In this document: one piece after another, positions 50,446 through 60,159 of the stretch | Numbering within the stretch: the stretch's first letter is position 1 | Layout: every line of letters starts with the position of its first letter | Assembly: GCA_022414725.1 (NCBI GenBank) | Contig: CM039462.1 | Location: forward strand, 33,776,156-33,840,155 | Reading direction: 5' to 3' | From: Microglena sp. YARC | Lineage: Eukaryota > Chlorophyta > Chlorophyceae > Chlamydomonadales > Chlamydomonadaceae | DNA length: 64,000 bases | Made by a program: the position numbers and the translations under genes | Notes under the pieces: generated by a model | What the model was told of the DNA's origin: nothing | Seen by the model: the letters and a program-made list of their open reading frames with translations, nothing else | Database searches by the model: none

Positions 50446-51816
50446 ATGCTCGACATCGAAATTAAGAGTCACATACTGGATCGAGTAAAAGCCGGAGAAT
50501 GCAAATGGGATTGGGGTCAATTGAGTGATAATCCATACCTGACATGGGACGTCGTGTCGAGTAACCCAGACAAACCGTGGGATTGGGGTAAATTGTGCTT
50601 AAACCCCAGTGTCGTCACGTGGGACATTGTCTCGAGTAACCCGGACAAACCATGGGATTGGTATTGTTTGAGCACAAACGCCAGTGTCGTCACGTGGGAC
50701 ATCGTGTAGAGTAACCCGGACAAGCCGTGGAACTGGAGTGGATTGAGCACAAACCCCAGTGTAGCCACCTGGGACATTGTCTCGAGTAACATGGACAAAC
50801 CATGGGATTGGCGGGGATTAAGTGCGAATCCCGGAGTAGCCAATTGGGACATCGTGTCGACTAGCCTGGACAAACCATGGAATTGGTATTATTTGAGCAC
50901 AAACCCCGGAGTAGCCACTTGGGACATCGTGTCGAGTAACCTGGACAAACCATGGGATTGGATTGGATTGAGCACAAACACCTGTGTAGCCACAATGGAA
51001 ATCGTGTCGAGTAACCTGGACAAACCATGGGATTGGAATTGGTTGAGCACAAACCCCAATGTCACATGGGACATCGTGTTCAGTAACCTGGACAAGCCGT
51101 GGAACTGGCGTGGATTGAGTGCGAATCCCGGAGTAGCCACCTGGGACATTGTCTCCAGTAACCCGGACAAACCATGGGATTGGTATTGTTTGAGCAAAAA
51201 CCCCAGTGTAGCCTCGTGGGACATTGTCTCGAGTAACCCGGACAAGCCGTGGGATTGGTGTGGATTGAGTGTGAATCCCGGGGTAGCCACATGGGATATT
51301 GTCTCGAGTAACCCGGACAAACCATGGGATTGGTATTGGTTGAGCATTAGTGTAGCCACATGGGACATCGTGTCGAGTAACATGGACAAACCATGGGATT
51401 GGTATTATTTGAGCACAAACCCCAGTGTAGCCACCTGGGATATTGTCTCGAGTAACCCGGACAAGCCGTGGGATTGGTATTATTTGAGTGCGAATCCCGG
51501 AGTAGCCACTTGGGACATTGTCTCGAGTAACCCGGACAAGCCGTGGGATTGGTGTGGATTGAGTGCGAATCCCGGAGTAGCCACTTGGGACATTGTCTCG
51601 AGTAACCCGGACAAACCATGGGACTGGCATTTATTGAGTAGAAACCGCAACATGTTGGTATCCGTCCAAGATGCGTGCCGTTTAGTGCGAAGACGCAGAG
51701 CCGCAGCGACTATTCAGGAAACATGGAGACACGTGAATACAAACCCGAGTTATGTTGTGTGCCGACGCAGACTCCTGAAAGAATTCATTACACTCCCGTT
51801 GGTGAGTACAATGTAA
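50446..51816 (+). CDS. WDW-repeat protein with in-frame amber codon and IQ-like tail
   Basis: From ATG 50446 the frame encodes about 17 tandem 25-residue units, typified by TWDIVSSNPDKPWDWYYLST. It then ends in a basic IQ-like segment (RRRRAAATIQETWRHV). At 50707-50709 one unit reads gtgTAGagt where the others read gtgTCGagt, a single-base nonsense change. The frame continues unchanged to 51816. Such WDW repeat proteins are familiar from giant-virus genomes, where they are of unknown function. Preceded by the actttatttgagaacaacac box. Read-through, pseudogene or base error. Confidence 0.8.
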
Positions 51817-52111
51817 GAAGTAGTAGCCCAAAACGCCTCTCGTACAATCAGAGACATTTCAGCATTTAAGCTGACCAACATCATCCACATGACACGGCAA
51901 TGCAGTGGCGTATCGGTGTGCGTGCTGGCGACAGAGGTTCACAATGGGGGGAGCCAAGCTGCGCGAAGAGCTGGGGGGATTTGTTATAAACAATGCTGAT
52001 GCGATGGTGCTGGTCACGCAACTGTATAAGAGCGGGGCGACACTCGACATGGCATGCACTCGATGTAAATACGCTAGGTTTCCGCAAAACCCGGGTATAC
52101 GGCATTACTAC
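51817..52111. other. short gene-free stretch before the transposon
   Basis: No convincing gene. A plus-strand frame at 51950 onward (GGAKLREELGGFVINNADAM) is open into the transposon's left end and could be a truncated gene interrupted by the insertion at TA 52112. Confidence 0.35.
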
Positions 52112-52158
52112 TACAGTCGGCGGAACAGTAAAATGAAACATATATCAGATGGAAATAA

Positions 52159-53145
52159 ATGTACGACATCGCCGTTAGAAAATTGGCGTTAAGAATGGTC
52201 GCTGACTTGGGTGTGTTAAAAACTTCTGTGTTTACGAACATCAGTCGTTCTACTCTGTGGAGGTGGAAACGCTTTGGTGTAAATCGAAAACGACGTGAAT
52301 TTGTAAGCAACCTTTTTGAGACGAATAAGGATTTGTTAAAATCGTTTTTATTGTCAACTCAATGCACAACCGCAAGAGGCGTTGTTGCTTTTTTCAAAAG
52401 TACTCACAATGTACGATTATCAACTAAAACAGTGTATCGTTTCATAAAACTCATTGGTTTTACAAGAAAAAGGAGCAAACTCCGTGGACAGTGCAAAGGG
52501 GACTTAGTTCCACTTGTCAATGAATTTTGTAGTAGGTACAAGGAGACAATCAATGCTGGGAAAATTTTAGTATCAGTTGACGAATGTGGGTTTAGTGAGC
52601 GTCTCAAGCCACATTATGGGTATTCCCCTGTAGGAAAACCTGTTATCGTTAAAACTACTGGTGGGTGGGTACACCACAGTTTGTTGATGGCAGTTTTTTC
52701 AGATGGTAGGAAAGAATTCGTTGTGAAGAAAGGATCTGTGAAGAAGACGGACTTCGTTGCATTTATTGAATCATTGAGTTTGTGCAATAACTCAGTAGCA
52801 ATAATGGACAATGCCAGTATCCATAAGAAATTGGTCCTCAGTCACCCCGTCAATATTTGTTACACACCTCCTTACAGTCCAGAATTCAATGCTATTGAGC
52901 TATGCTTCGCTAAGGTGAAGAGAGACTTTCGTCGTTTGAACTACATACCGAATGAAACAAAGACGCACGTGTCTGATATGATTTCCTTAGCATTCGGCAA
53001 CCTCACTGATAAAATTATTATGGGTTGTTTTGAACACGTTTGGAACACTTATGTGTATAAAGCGGTCTGTGACGTATTGATTATGAAAGATGGCGACGAA
53101 ACCTCCGACAGTCGCGAAATTGAAGGAGCTACTGAAATTGGCTGA
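52159..53145 (+). CDS. IS630/Tc1-mariner-type DDE transposase
   Basis: 328 residues, starting 45 bp inside the left inverted repeat. N-terminal helix-turn-helix region with SRSTLWRWKRFGVNRKRR and STKTVYRFIKLIGFTRKR. Catalytic domain: SVDECGFSERLKPHYGYSP (first Asp), VAIMDNASIHKK (second Asp), YTPPYSPEFNAIELCFAKVK (Glu). I count 29 residues between the second Asp and the Glu, shorter than the usual 34 of Tc1/IS630. The frame is intact. The 3' end overlaps the Fanzor start by 56 nt. It should catalyse cut-and-paste transposition at TA sites. Confidence 0.9.
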   Translation: MYDIAVRKLALRMVADLGVLKTSVFTNISRSTLWRWKRFGVNRKRREFVSNLFETNKDLLKSFLLSTQCTTARGVVAFFKSTHNVRLSTKTVYRFIKLIGFTRKRSKLRGQCKGDLVPLVNEFCSRYKETINAGKILVSVDECGFSERLKPHYGYSPVGKPVIVKTTGGWVHHSLLMAVFSDGRKEFVVKKGSVKKTDFVAFIESLSLCNNSVAIMDNASIHKKLVLSHPVNICYTPPYSPEFNAIELCFAKVKRDFRRLNYIPNETKTHVSDMISLAFGNLTDKIIMGCFEHVWNTYVYKAVCDVLIMKDGDETSDSREIEGATEIG

Positions 53146-55467
53146 AGTACCATACTCGTCGAAGTCCAACAAGGACGATCTTGTCCGTTTATGCGAAGAC
53201 AATGGTCTCATCGCCAGACCCCCTCCAGAATACAAGACTGTGGAAAAGATGTGTGTAGTGAAATGCGCCCTGAAGAAGGCAATGAGTCTTGACGATGAAG
53301 AATTCGGTAAGTTTAGGGAGCATGTGGACCAGCTCGTCAATGTGGTGAGCCGCATGTTACGGCGGTCCAGTCTGGTGCTGACTTTCCACATCACGAGTCT
53401 ATTAGAGAAAGGTCTGGATATTCCAGACCTGTACAACATGAAAGATACCTACTGGAAGGATTGGCTACGTATCGGGGTAGACGGAATCTTCCCTGATGAG
53501 GAAAGCAAGATATCGTACGAAGCTGTGAAGGACTCCATCGGCGATGTAATTGGTAATGACGACGCTGACTACATCAAGTCTTATCCGATCTATTTCGATC
53601 AGGTATTGAACTATGCAGGTCACACATTGAGCACTGTCGTGTCAAACAACGCATGGGTTCCTTTGATACCACGTCTGGCCAGACTCACTTCCACCACTTT
53701 AAATAAATTAAATGCCCCGAAGACGCTGGACACATCGAAGATCATTCGGGGATACGACGTGATGCAGGCTATTCAGCAAGAAGTCCAAAACATGGAGGGA
53801 TGGCCAGAGTCTGTTCAAGAGTACGTCAATGAAGTTAGGGAGATGCTGAGTGTTCCAGATGGAAGTCGAGTTTATGATAACTATGGCAAAGACATGGACT
53901 TTCCGACATGGTCCGGTTTAATTATTGGATACAGACACGGTTGGAGGATATGGATGCACGTCGTATCCGATTGATGCCCATCTTCAATGTCCAACGGGTG
54001 CATGTTCGCCTTGACCTGAAGACCCTCGTGAACCTGTTCAGGCACATGTTCCCCAATGACCAGAACATCGTTGAGCTTTCCAAGTGGGAACATGTAAAGA
54101 ATCCCGAAAGCTTCATGTTGCCCCAGAGGCCTGCACAGAAGAAGAAAAAATCATGTGGTCCTGGTGAATGGGAGGCATACAAGTCGGTCCTGAAGCAGTA
54201 CGATGATGATGTTAAGGATATCAAGGCTACTGACGAGTACAGACATGCAAAGGGTTTGTATGACACGCTTGTGAACGCCCGAAAAACAGTCGCAGGTTCC
54301 TTCTTCAGAAAACCACCTGTCAAGAATGGGTGGGTTTTCGACTGCAGCATCTGTACTGACGGAGTCTCTTTGAGCATGCAGTACAGCAAGACAGTACAGG
54401 TCCTTGTCTCAGATTTGAAGAAGACCTGTAAGAAGCCTCGTAAAGAAGAAGGTATCAAGATCGCAGAAAAATACGACGGCTCACTTAAAACGATATTGCC
54501 CGATATGGGTATCGTCGTCCTGGGTGTGGACCCAGGACGGAGCAACATCGCTACGGTAACGTATTTGGCAGACGATAAAAATAAGACATGGAAGCTGACA
54601 CGTGGTGCATTTTACCACAAGTCGGGTATCAAGAAGCAGACAAGGCAGAAGGAACTGCGTTTTGCTGACATGATTCCTATGTGGGAGTCTCTGCGTGAAA
54701 ATGGAGCAGCTTTGAGTACATCGAGGACGGATAAGATCTCCGCGTACTTGTCAAATTACGCTAAGTTTTCTGACGAGTGGTGGAGATTGGCTTTGCGACG
54801 CCGAGAATCCCGTGACAACTTGCAGCGTTACATCGGAAAACGAAAGGTCAAAGACTCTTTCTGGGCGGGTATCAAGCGGTGCATGATGAAAGAACTTCCT
54901 GATATGAAGGTTTGCGTGGCCTACGGATCTGCCATCACGAAACTGAAGCCTACTGGACCGGGAGAAGTTGCAGTTCCCACTGGGGCCATGTTCGCATCGT
55001 GTAAAAGAATTTTCAAAGAGGACGTTTCTGTGACAGATGAGTTCAAAACGACTCTTATGTCGTGGGAGACGGGTAAAGAAAAAGAACGTGTTTACAAGAT
55101 CCCAAGCGTTTGTTCAGCAGACGTGAAGCTTAGGTTGGGTGGTGAACGTTTTGGTCACACGAAATCGAAAACGATGCCAAAGGTCGCTGATTGCGACCAC
55201 TTAGGGGTAAGGTTGTACAATAAACGTAAAGGCGCACAAGAGAAGCACAGGAGGGGTGTCTTCGCCACTTCCCTTGTCGATTCTCAAAAATCGATCGAGC
55301 GGTACCCAGAGGTACGAGGACTGCGATTCTCTCCAGAAACGTGCATTTACTCGGACCGGGATCGCTCTTCTGCTCTCACAATCGCAAGGCTGCACTGCAT
55401 GGAATTGATGGGTCTAGGACGACCTCTTCCATTTGCCCACAGCAGCTCTGTTGTTGTTGATGAATAA
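53090..55467 (+). CDS. Fanzor (TnpB-like RNA-guided nuclease), one frameshift
   Basis: An N-terminal part from ATG 53090 has a SAP-like DNA-binding motif (TVAKLKELLKLAEVPYSS, residues 5-40). The frame stops at 53974, and the remainder is open in another frame from about 53908 to 55467, so one indel near 53908-53950 splits a protein of about 790 residues. The RuvC-like nuclease shows GVDPGRSNIATV (RuvC-I Asp, codon near 54526), VTDEFKTTLMSW (RuvC-II Glu) and SDRDRSSALTIARL (RuvC-III Asp). No clear four-cysteine ribbon is seen between II and III. Fanzors use a guide RNA from the 3' end of the element to cut DNA. If the indel is real this copy is dead; otherwise it may be active. Confidence 0.85.
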
Positions 55468-55560
55468 AAACTCGTATTGTTGTAGACACCACTCGGTCCC
55501 CCTCCGGTGGTCGCGACAACATTAGGTTACACCGCAAGGTGTACCGTACACTCAAGAAAG
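55468..55560 (+). ncRNA. candidate Fanzor guide RNA scaffold (fRNA/omega RNA)
   Basis: Just past the Fanzor stop a long hairpin can form: ttgttgt..acaccac pairs with ggtggt.cg.gacaaca around tcggtccccctcc. A second hairpin, ttacacc-GCAA-ggtgta with a GNRA loop, follows before the inverted repeat. Known Fanzor/TnpB guides come from exactly this position. The same segment survives in the truncated copy at 62517-62675, and the second hairpin survives in three fossil ends. Boundaries and expression are unknown. Confidence 0.55.
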
Positions 55561-55643
55561 CGGTTTCATTTTAGTATTCCGTCGAGTGTACTAATCTCAC
55601 AAGCATTCATCGGGAATTATTGGTCAGCTTGAGCAAACTGAAC

Positions 55644-56234
55644 TCAAGGTATTTTGGTACACAACACTTCCATGGCCTGGAAAAACAACTTCTGGTCCTC
55701 GGCAGAGAGCGCCTTCACGACCACCGAAATGCCTCCGGTATTGAAGACAGTAGCCAGTGTCAGCCCCAGCTTGAGGCCTCTATCCCCACCCAAGCCCACC
55801 CCTATGGCTGGCGGCAGAATCTTTCCCAACAGCTGCACCAAGCGCTCGCCTCGAGCTCCTGCATCAAACTGCTTGGAAAACCCCTCTACAACAACATTGG
55901 CCCAGACCTCCCAAACATGCGCCATGCTAGCAGACGCCTCTTCTGGCGCACTAAAACCAGACCTGGATTGCTGCCCCCCTTGCATTCTCCTTCGCCGCTC
56001 ACTGTCATATTCCTTCCGGCTGTCGGGGTTCAGCAACACAATCTTCGCTTGCAGGATAACTCGTGTGCGTGTGGCGGCTGCTGTTCGTTCACCTTCAGAT
56101 GCCAACGGACCTAGCTTGTCCGGATGAACCCTGACCACTTGAATGCGAAATGCCCTCAAAATTTCCAGGTCAGAAGCACCCTCATCGATGTCCAGAACGT
56201 CGTACAGATCTGGAAACACGTCACCCCAGTCCAT
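55644..56234 (-). CDS. J-domain (DnaJ-like) protein
   Basis: 196 residues from the Met of MDWGDVFPDLYDVLDI; an earlier in-frame Met is less likely because the J domain begins right here. Residues 9-85 form a J domain with DLYDVLDIDEGASDLEILRA, the HPD motif at 37-39 (VVRVHPDKLG) and LLNPDSRKEYDSERRRR. The C-terminal part is a glycine-containing helical region (LGKILPPAIGVGLGGDRGL). J proteins stimulate Hsp70 ATPase, and a viral copy could recruit host Hsp70. It lies between the transposon and the 56597 gene, on the opposite strand to both. Confidence 0.85.
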   Translation of the reverse strand: MDWGDVFPDLYDVLDIDEGASDLEILRAFRIQVVRVHPDKLGPLASEGERTAAATRTRVILQAKIVLLNPDSRKEYDSERRRRMQGGQQSRSGFSAPEEASASMAHVWEVWANVVVEGFSKQFDAGARGERLVQLLGKILPPAIGVGLGGDRGLKLGLTLATVFNTGGISVVVKALSAEDQKLFFQAMEVLCTKIP

Positions 56235-56596
56235 TATCTGCAGAGGCCAGCATATGTTTTTAGGATGCGATCGAAACCAATCCATGAATCGATCACATCG
56301 CAACGTGCATATCGCATGAACGTAATACATATGCATTTTTCAGGCATATTTCTATATACATTGCCGCTTATTATTTGATGGCAAGGCAACACACCAAGCA
56401 AATTCATGAACTCCCCGCACCCCCTTCAGAATTCCAGAGTGATGTCATTCCATTGAGTTTCGCTGTTTTCAGGTTCATAAAGGGTTCTAAGTTCATGATG
56501 GTATTATAACTGATTGCGTCAACTGCGGCCGCTGCAACGCTGGCAGAGAAGGCGTGTTGTCATCCTGTCACTCAAAAGGTGGTAGTTCATTGCACA

Positions 56597-57937
56597 ATGT
56601 GGATGTGCGGTTGCTTACTACCACTGAGTATCAGATTGATGCTAGCTTCTTCTAGGATTAGACGCTGCTCTGGACACGGTGATTTCAAGACTGCTACTAG
56701 GGCATTGCTAGTTTTGCTCGAGACAGCCACACCGTATGCTGTTTCACCTGTGATTATGCGCAAAGCATCAAAGGGGGTTGCGAGGATGCTACAGTACTAC
56801 AACGACATTACGACTGAGCTTACATTGGACATGAACGGTGTTGCTTGCTTGATCGCCAGCATGCCCACCGTCTTTCTGAGCGCTGCGCTTAATGTGTGTG
56901 GTCGGCAGGTCAGCATAGGTATCGACAGGGTCAGCCCACAGTTCCACCAGCTGTACACCGACATGTTCATTCGGACATGTAATGAGCGTACACAGGAACA
57001 CTGTCATCTGGTGGGACTGGTCAGTCTCTTCATTGCAACTCGTTCCCAGTCCCAGATGCTTGCCGTCATAGATGCACTCAGTCAAGACGGTCTTGGAAAT
57101 CTGTTTCGACTTTTAGCTGAACTACCAGCTAAGATACCCATACCATGCATCGATGTGTTCATCCATGTGGCCAATGAATGTGTAGCGACAGCACATCTGC
57201 CAGCAGGGGTGGAGGATCTCTTTATCCGGTCCGCGATTGCCATACTGCTAGACAATGAGACAGCGGGGGACACTGTTGCATCAATTTCAAAAACGATGCT
57301 GCGTGTAGCAATAGCAGAGCCTGCTTACGCCCAGGCCATGGCAACAGCACTTGAACCGCACATGGCTGTCGCGCCAACGCGTAAGCTTGCTCGTGATCTG
57401 CTTATGAATCCATGCTCTATTCATTTACCCGATTATGCACTGAGACAATTGGGGATGCGCCAGTCTCTTCATGACAGGGTACGCATAGTATGCGAATTGA
57501 TTACCTTGGATGTCCCTGCGGAAGCAGTGCTACCACTCACGCAGACACTGCCCTCGCATAGTGATGGTAGGTTAGTGGACATAAACGGCGTGGATGGACT
57601 GCAAAATAGACTTTGCGACCATGTGTGCGATACAAGTAAAGCGAAAATTCAGGCGGCTACAAATTTGTTGTGTGAAATGGTCAACCAACATGGAGCGCAC
57701 CATACTGGTGCCCAACTCCTTATATGGCTCTGCACAGTTGCTGCAGAGTTCAAGCCAAGTATCGACGGAATAAGCACCGCTATGGGAATACGCATCCTCT
57801 TGAGCAGCAGCTTCGGCTACTCACACATGGTCACAATGACTAACTTTGGCATTGGTTACTTAGCATGCGTGTATCCTCAACACCGTTGGGTAAACGGCGA
57901 CGACGATATGCACTGTTGGATGCTCTTTTACGAATAA
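56597..57937 (+). CDS. hypothetical alpha-helical protein
   Basis: 446 residues from ATG 56597; a start at 56639 (MLASSRIRRCSGHGDF) is also possible. Almost entirely helical and alanine/leucine-rich (TATRALLVLLETATPYAVSP, AGVEDLFIRSAIAILLDN), suggesting armadillo/HEAT-like helical repeats. Many cysteines and histidines near the end (YPQHRWVNGDDDMHCWML). No family recognised. An R2-prime repeat starts about 75 bp past the stop. Confidence 0.65.
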   Translation: MWMCGCLLPLSIRLMLASSRIRRCSGHGDFKTATRALLVLLETATPYAVSPVIMRKASKGVARMLQYYNDITTELTLDMNGVACLIASMPTVFLSAALNVCGRQVSIGIDRVSPQFHQLYTDMFIRTCNERTQEHCHLVGLVSLFIATRSQSQMLAVIDALSQDGLGNLFRLLAELPAKIPIPCIDVFIHVANECVATAHLPAGVEDLFIRSAIAILLDNETAGDTVASISKTMLRVAIAEPAYAQAMATALEPHMAVAPTRKLARDLLMNPCSIHLPDYALRQLGMRQSLHDRVRIVCELITLDVPAEAVLPLTQTLPSHSDGRLVDINGVDGLQNRLCDHVCDTSKAKIQAATNLLCEMVNQHGAHHTGAQLLIWLCTVAAEFKPSIDGISTAMGIRILLSSSFGYSHMVTMTNFGIGYLACVYPQHRWVNGDDDMHCWMLFYE

Positions 57938-58009
57938 GTTTCTTACACTGCAAAAGCAGTCAAAGCGGAGCTCCACGCCAACAGATGACTCACCCACACA
58001 CATCGCTTG

Positions 58010-58066
58010 TCTCAAGCAGGCTTCTGCTTGACAATAGGGAGAGGATCATTTTGGAATCGTTTACCC
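58010..58066 (+). repeat. R2-prime repeat
   Basis: caagcaggcttctgcttgac then aatagggagaggatcatttt, sharing its 3' part with 11136-11185 rather than with standard R2 (no second hairpin). Confidence 0.8.
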
Positions 58067-58149
58067 AGACAAGGCCCTTTGGAACAAGAGAACCAGAACA
58101 TGGCGCGCCCCTAAACCCTCGTATGAATCATTTACAGTTTTAAGCAGAG

Positions 58150-58362
58150 ATGGGTATACACTATTATTTCGGTATCGGAACGATAATAATTTCAACCATT
58201 GGTGTTACTATGGTTATGTTATACTATGATAAGGAGATTGTAGAATTTAGCAAAGATATTGCAGAATCTCAACGCGAGACTATAAGTATCTTATCATCTC
58301 ATATTAAATATACAAAAAACTTGCAGAATATAGAAAAAACTTGCAGTGTTGAAGGCGAATAA
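58150..58362 (+). CDS. small membrane protein
   Basis: 70 residues. The N-terminal hydrophobic helix (GIGTIIISTIGVTMVMLYY) is followed by a charged helix (DKEIVEFSKDIAESQRETIS) and a repeated NLQNIEKTC-like end. A short second frame (58379-58528, MLKRILRSITVADADNF) follows 16 bp later and may be its continuation after an indel. AT-rich leader. Function unknown. Confidence 0.55.
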   Translation: MGIHYYFGIGTIIISTIGVTMVMLYYDKEIVEFSKDIAESQRETISILSSHIKYTKNLQNIEKTCSVEGE

Positions 58363-58378
58363 CGCTACCCTGACTAAG

Positions 58379-58528
58379 ATGTTGAAGCGTATTTTGCGGT
58401 CTATTACTGTTGCGGATGCAGATAATTTTTTAGCGGAAGAAAGACGATGGTATGTTGATAATTGTTCTGCGTACAACGTCCATTGTTTGTTGTCTGATGT
58501 TGACTCTTCTTTGCCTACATCCGCTTAA
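58379..58528 (+). CDS. small hypothetical protein
   Basis: 49 residues (MLKRILRSITVADADNFLAE ... VHCLLSDVDSS). Helical first half. Too short for a family call. Same strand as and 16 bp after the membrane protein gene at 58150, so the two could be one broken gene. Confidence 0.35.
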   Translation: MLKRILRSITVADADNFLAEERRWYVDNCSAYNVHCLLSDVDSSLPTSA

Positions 58529-58621
58529 AGCTTCTCTTTATTGTTCAATAACAAAGACCATATTGTTTCTTTTGACAGAGGAACTGCTCGTCTTAGCAAG
58601 CGGTGGCGGTTACATAGACAG

Positions 58622-58650
58622 ATACTAAAATGAAACCGCTTCGAGCTGGA
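58622..58650 (+). mobile_element. short mariner-end fossil
   Basis: gatactaaaatgaaaccgct then tcgagc matches the inner part of the mariner-Fanzor terminal repeat (aatactaaaatgaaaccgct). The outer part is lost. Confidence 0.5.
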
Positions 58651-58672
58651 CAGGTTCTTGAAAAAATCACGC

Positions 58673-59191
58673 TCATGATGCGTACACGTTCACTATAGCT
58701 TTCCTGAAATCCCTTATTTCTCCTGCAATCTTCACTCTCGTGTTCGCGCTTTCCTGAGTCCACATGGGGCATTTTTTTAGCCATTCATTGAATTTGGCTT
58801 TGTAAAACGGTCCTGCTTCGTTTAAGTATGGTAAATGGTTCCCTTGCTTTTTCCCACACACCAGCATCGCCGCTTCTTCAGCAAGACCAATGCAGTGTAG
58901 GAAATGTTTCTTGATACAGTCTGCGCAGTATTTGTCTCTGACGAGTAGATGTTCCTCAAGCAGAATTGACTGTTTTGCTATTTCCCTCATGTTGTATTCT
59001 GGTTCACTTACGGGATCTATGGCTTGGCAAGTGTGGTTAGGTTGATTATTTGTTATGTTTTGATTTCTTCGTGTGTGATTGCTCCAATTCGTGCGATAAA
59101 ACAGAGCATTTCCTATATTGACAATTAATATGATGCTTACAATACCAAAAGATAGAATCGTGAGAGTGTCTTTCTGACGATCCGTAAGCAT
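58673..59191 (-). CDS. membrane protein with nucleocytovirus-type Cys/His motif
   Basis: 172 residues from ATG 59191. One N-terminal transmembrane helix (ILSFGIVSIILIVNIGNAL, residues 12-30), a polar linker with possible N-glycosylation sites (NWSNHT), then REIAKQSILLEEHLL and KYCADCIKKHFLHCIGLAEE (Cys 89, 92, 100; His 96, 99). The pairing ILLEEHL...C.DCI.KHFL is a pattern I associate with unnamed conserved proteins of giant algal viruses, from memory only. The C-terminus is helical (FNEWLKKCPMW). Possibly a metal-binding structural or virion membrane protein. Confidence 0.7.
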   Translation of the reverse strand: MLTDRQKDTLTILSFGIVSIILIVNIGNALFYRTNWSNHTRRNQNITNNQPNHTCQAIDPVSEPEYNMREIAKQSILLEEHLLVRDKYCADCIKKHFLHCIGLAEEAAMLVCGKKQGNHLPYLNEAGPFYKAKFNEWLKKCPMWTQESANTRVKIAGEIRDFRKAIVNVYAS

Positions 59192-59259
59192 GGCGACGGA
59201 TGTATGTTGTTTATTACAAACGTTTTTTTTTCACCCCAGCACTCACCAGCACGCCCCAT

Positions 59260-59505
59260 GGGGGTCGTCTTGGTAAAACATGGAGACGTTTGGATAACGC
59301 GCAGTTCATATCAAGCATGAGACACACTACTGGGTGCACAAGCAAGAGTGATAGGCGAACGGAGGAAACATGATCGGATAACGCACGCACGGTGGCGGAT
59401 GTCACGACGCATGCCTCACACAGCCTTACACACGCGAATCTCTCTCTCTGTCCAACTGCGACTCATTCAATGCGCCGAACAAACCAGAATTCGCCCCCCA
59501 CGTGG
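59260..59505. repeat. gene fragment and inverted R1 fragment
   Basis: ggtcgtcttggtaaaacatg (59264-59295) copies part of the 32781 gene. aactgcgactcattcaatgc / gccgaacaaaccagaattcg / ccccc (59447-59500) is the complement of the R1 interior. Confidence 0.8.
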
Positions 59506-59607
59506 TGCAATGCATTTGTTCAGGCCAACAAAAATGGGGAGACGTTGATTCATTTTGTTCGTCCACCGAGTGTAGAGACATATCGACCAAACGGAAGAAA
59601 AAGTCCA

Positions 59608-60147
59608 ATGATCGACACTTTGCAATATAGTGTGTTGCACGGAGTATTATGTGCACTGGGTCCTGCAGACAGTGTCCGGTTGGCATCATGCTCGAAATCT
59701 CTTAACCATTCCGTTATGAGTTTGGCAAGTCTTGAGACTTTGATACCAATACTACGGGAGCGATTGAAGGAGGCTTGTTGGTCACTATTACAAGCTGGGT
59801 ATTGTGTTGGAGTCACAAATACACTTGCCAGTTCCATATCGAGCGCGAATTCGATGATAACATTCACCTACACAGATAAGATGTTACACGAATGTGATTA
59901 TTTCGTCATGGGTGCACCTGAAACAACGATGTATCGCTTTCAAGCTTTGATTAGGGAAACTGTGGTCAACAACATGAAGATGTTTGGAGAAGTCTTCGAC
60001 AGGTACATCATCCATACAAATGCACGGCTGCAGCGAAAGGGCAATCTCCCAACAATCCGTGCGAAGAAGATTGAAAAACATTTCGCTATATGTGCCGAAC
60101 AATTATCACGAGTCGCCCAAACCATGAGTTCAGCTACTGTAGAATGA
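59608..60147 (+). CDS. F-box-like protein
   Basis: 179 residues from ATG 59608 (MIDTLQYSVLHGVLCALG); upstream in-frame sequence is repeat-derived. The N-terminal 45 residues (LCALGPADSVRLASCSKSLN) resemble an F-box or F-box-like helical domain of viral proteins. The rest is helical (RFQALIRETVVNNMKMFGEV, KKIEKHFAICAEQLSRVAQ). No repeats follow, so the partner-binding part is unclear. Moderate support for being a real gene. Confidence 0.55.
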   Translation: MIDTLQYSVLHGVLCALGPADSVRLASCSKSLNHSVMSLASLETLIPILRERLKEACWSLLQAGYCVGVTNTLASSISSANSMITFTYTDKMLHECDYFVMGAPETTMYRFQALIRETVVNNMKMFGEVFDRYIIHTNARLQRKGNLPTIRAKKIEKHFAICAEQLSRVAQTMSSATVE

Positions 60148-60159
60148 ATGTCGAGCACC

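Larger units (their letters stand above)
52112..55590 (+). mobile_element. mariner-Fanzor transposon, 3475 bp with terminal inverted repeats and TA duplication
   Basis: Left end TA-CAGTCGGCGGAACAGTA then aaatgaaac (from 52114). Right end (complement) TA-CACTCGACGGAATACTA then aaatgaaac (to 55588). The ends match at 22 of 26 bases beyond the TA. The element holds a DDE transposase and a Fanzor nuclease in the same direction, with a structured non-coding tail before the right end. CAGT-type termini and TA flanks are typical of Tc1/mariner/IS630. Fanzors are known to ride on such elements. Confidence 0.9.

Noticed and set aside
50818..51630. Antisense frames opposite the WDW-repeat gene
   Set aside because: Shadows of the 75-bp repeats; the sense frame has the known WDW pattern and a promoter-like box.
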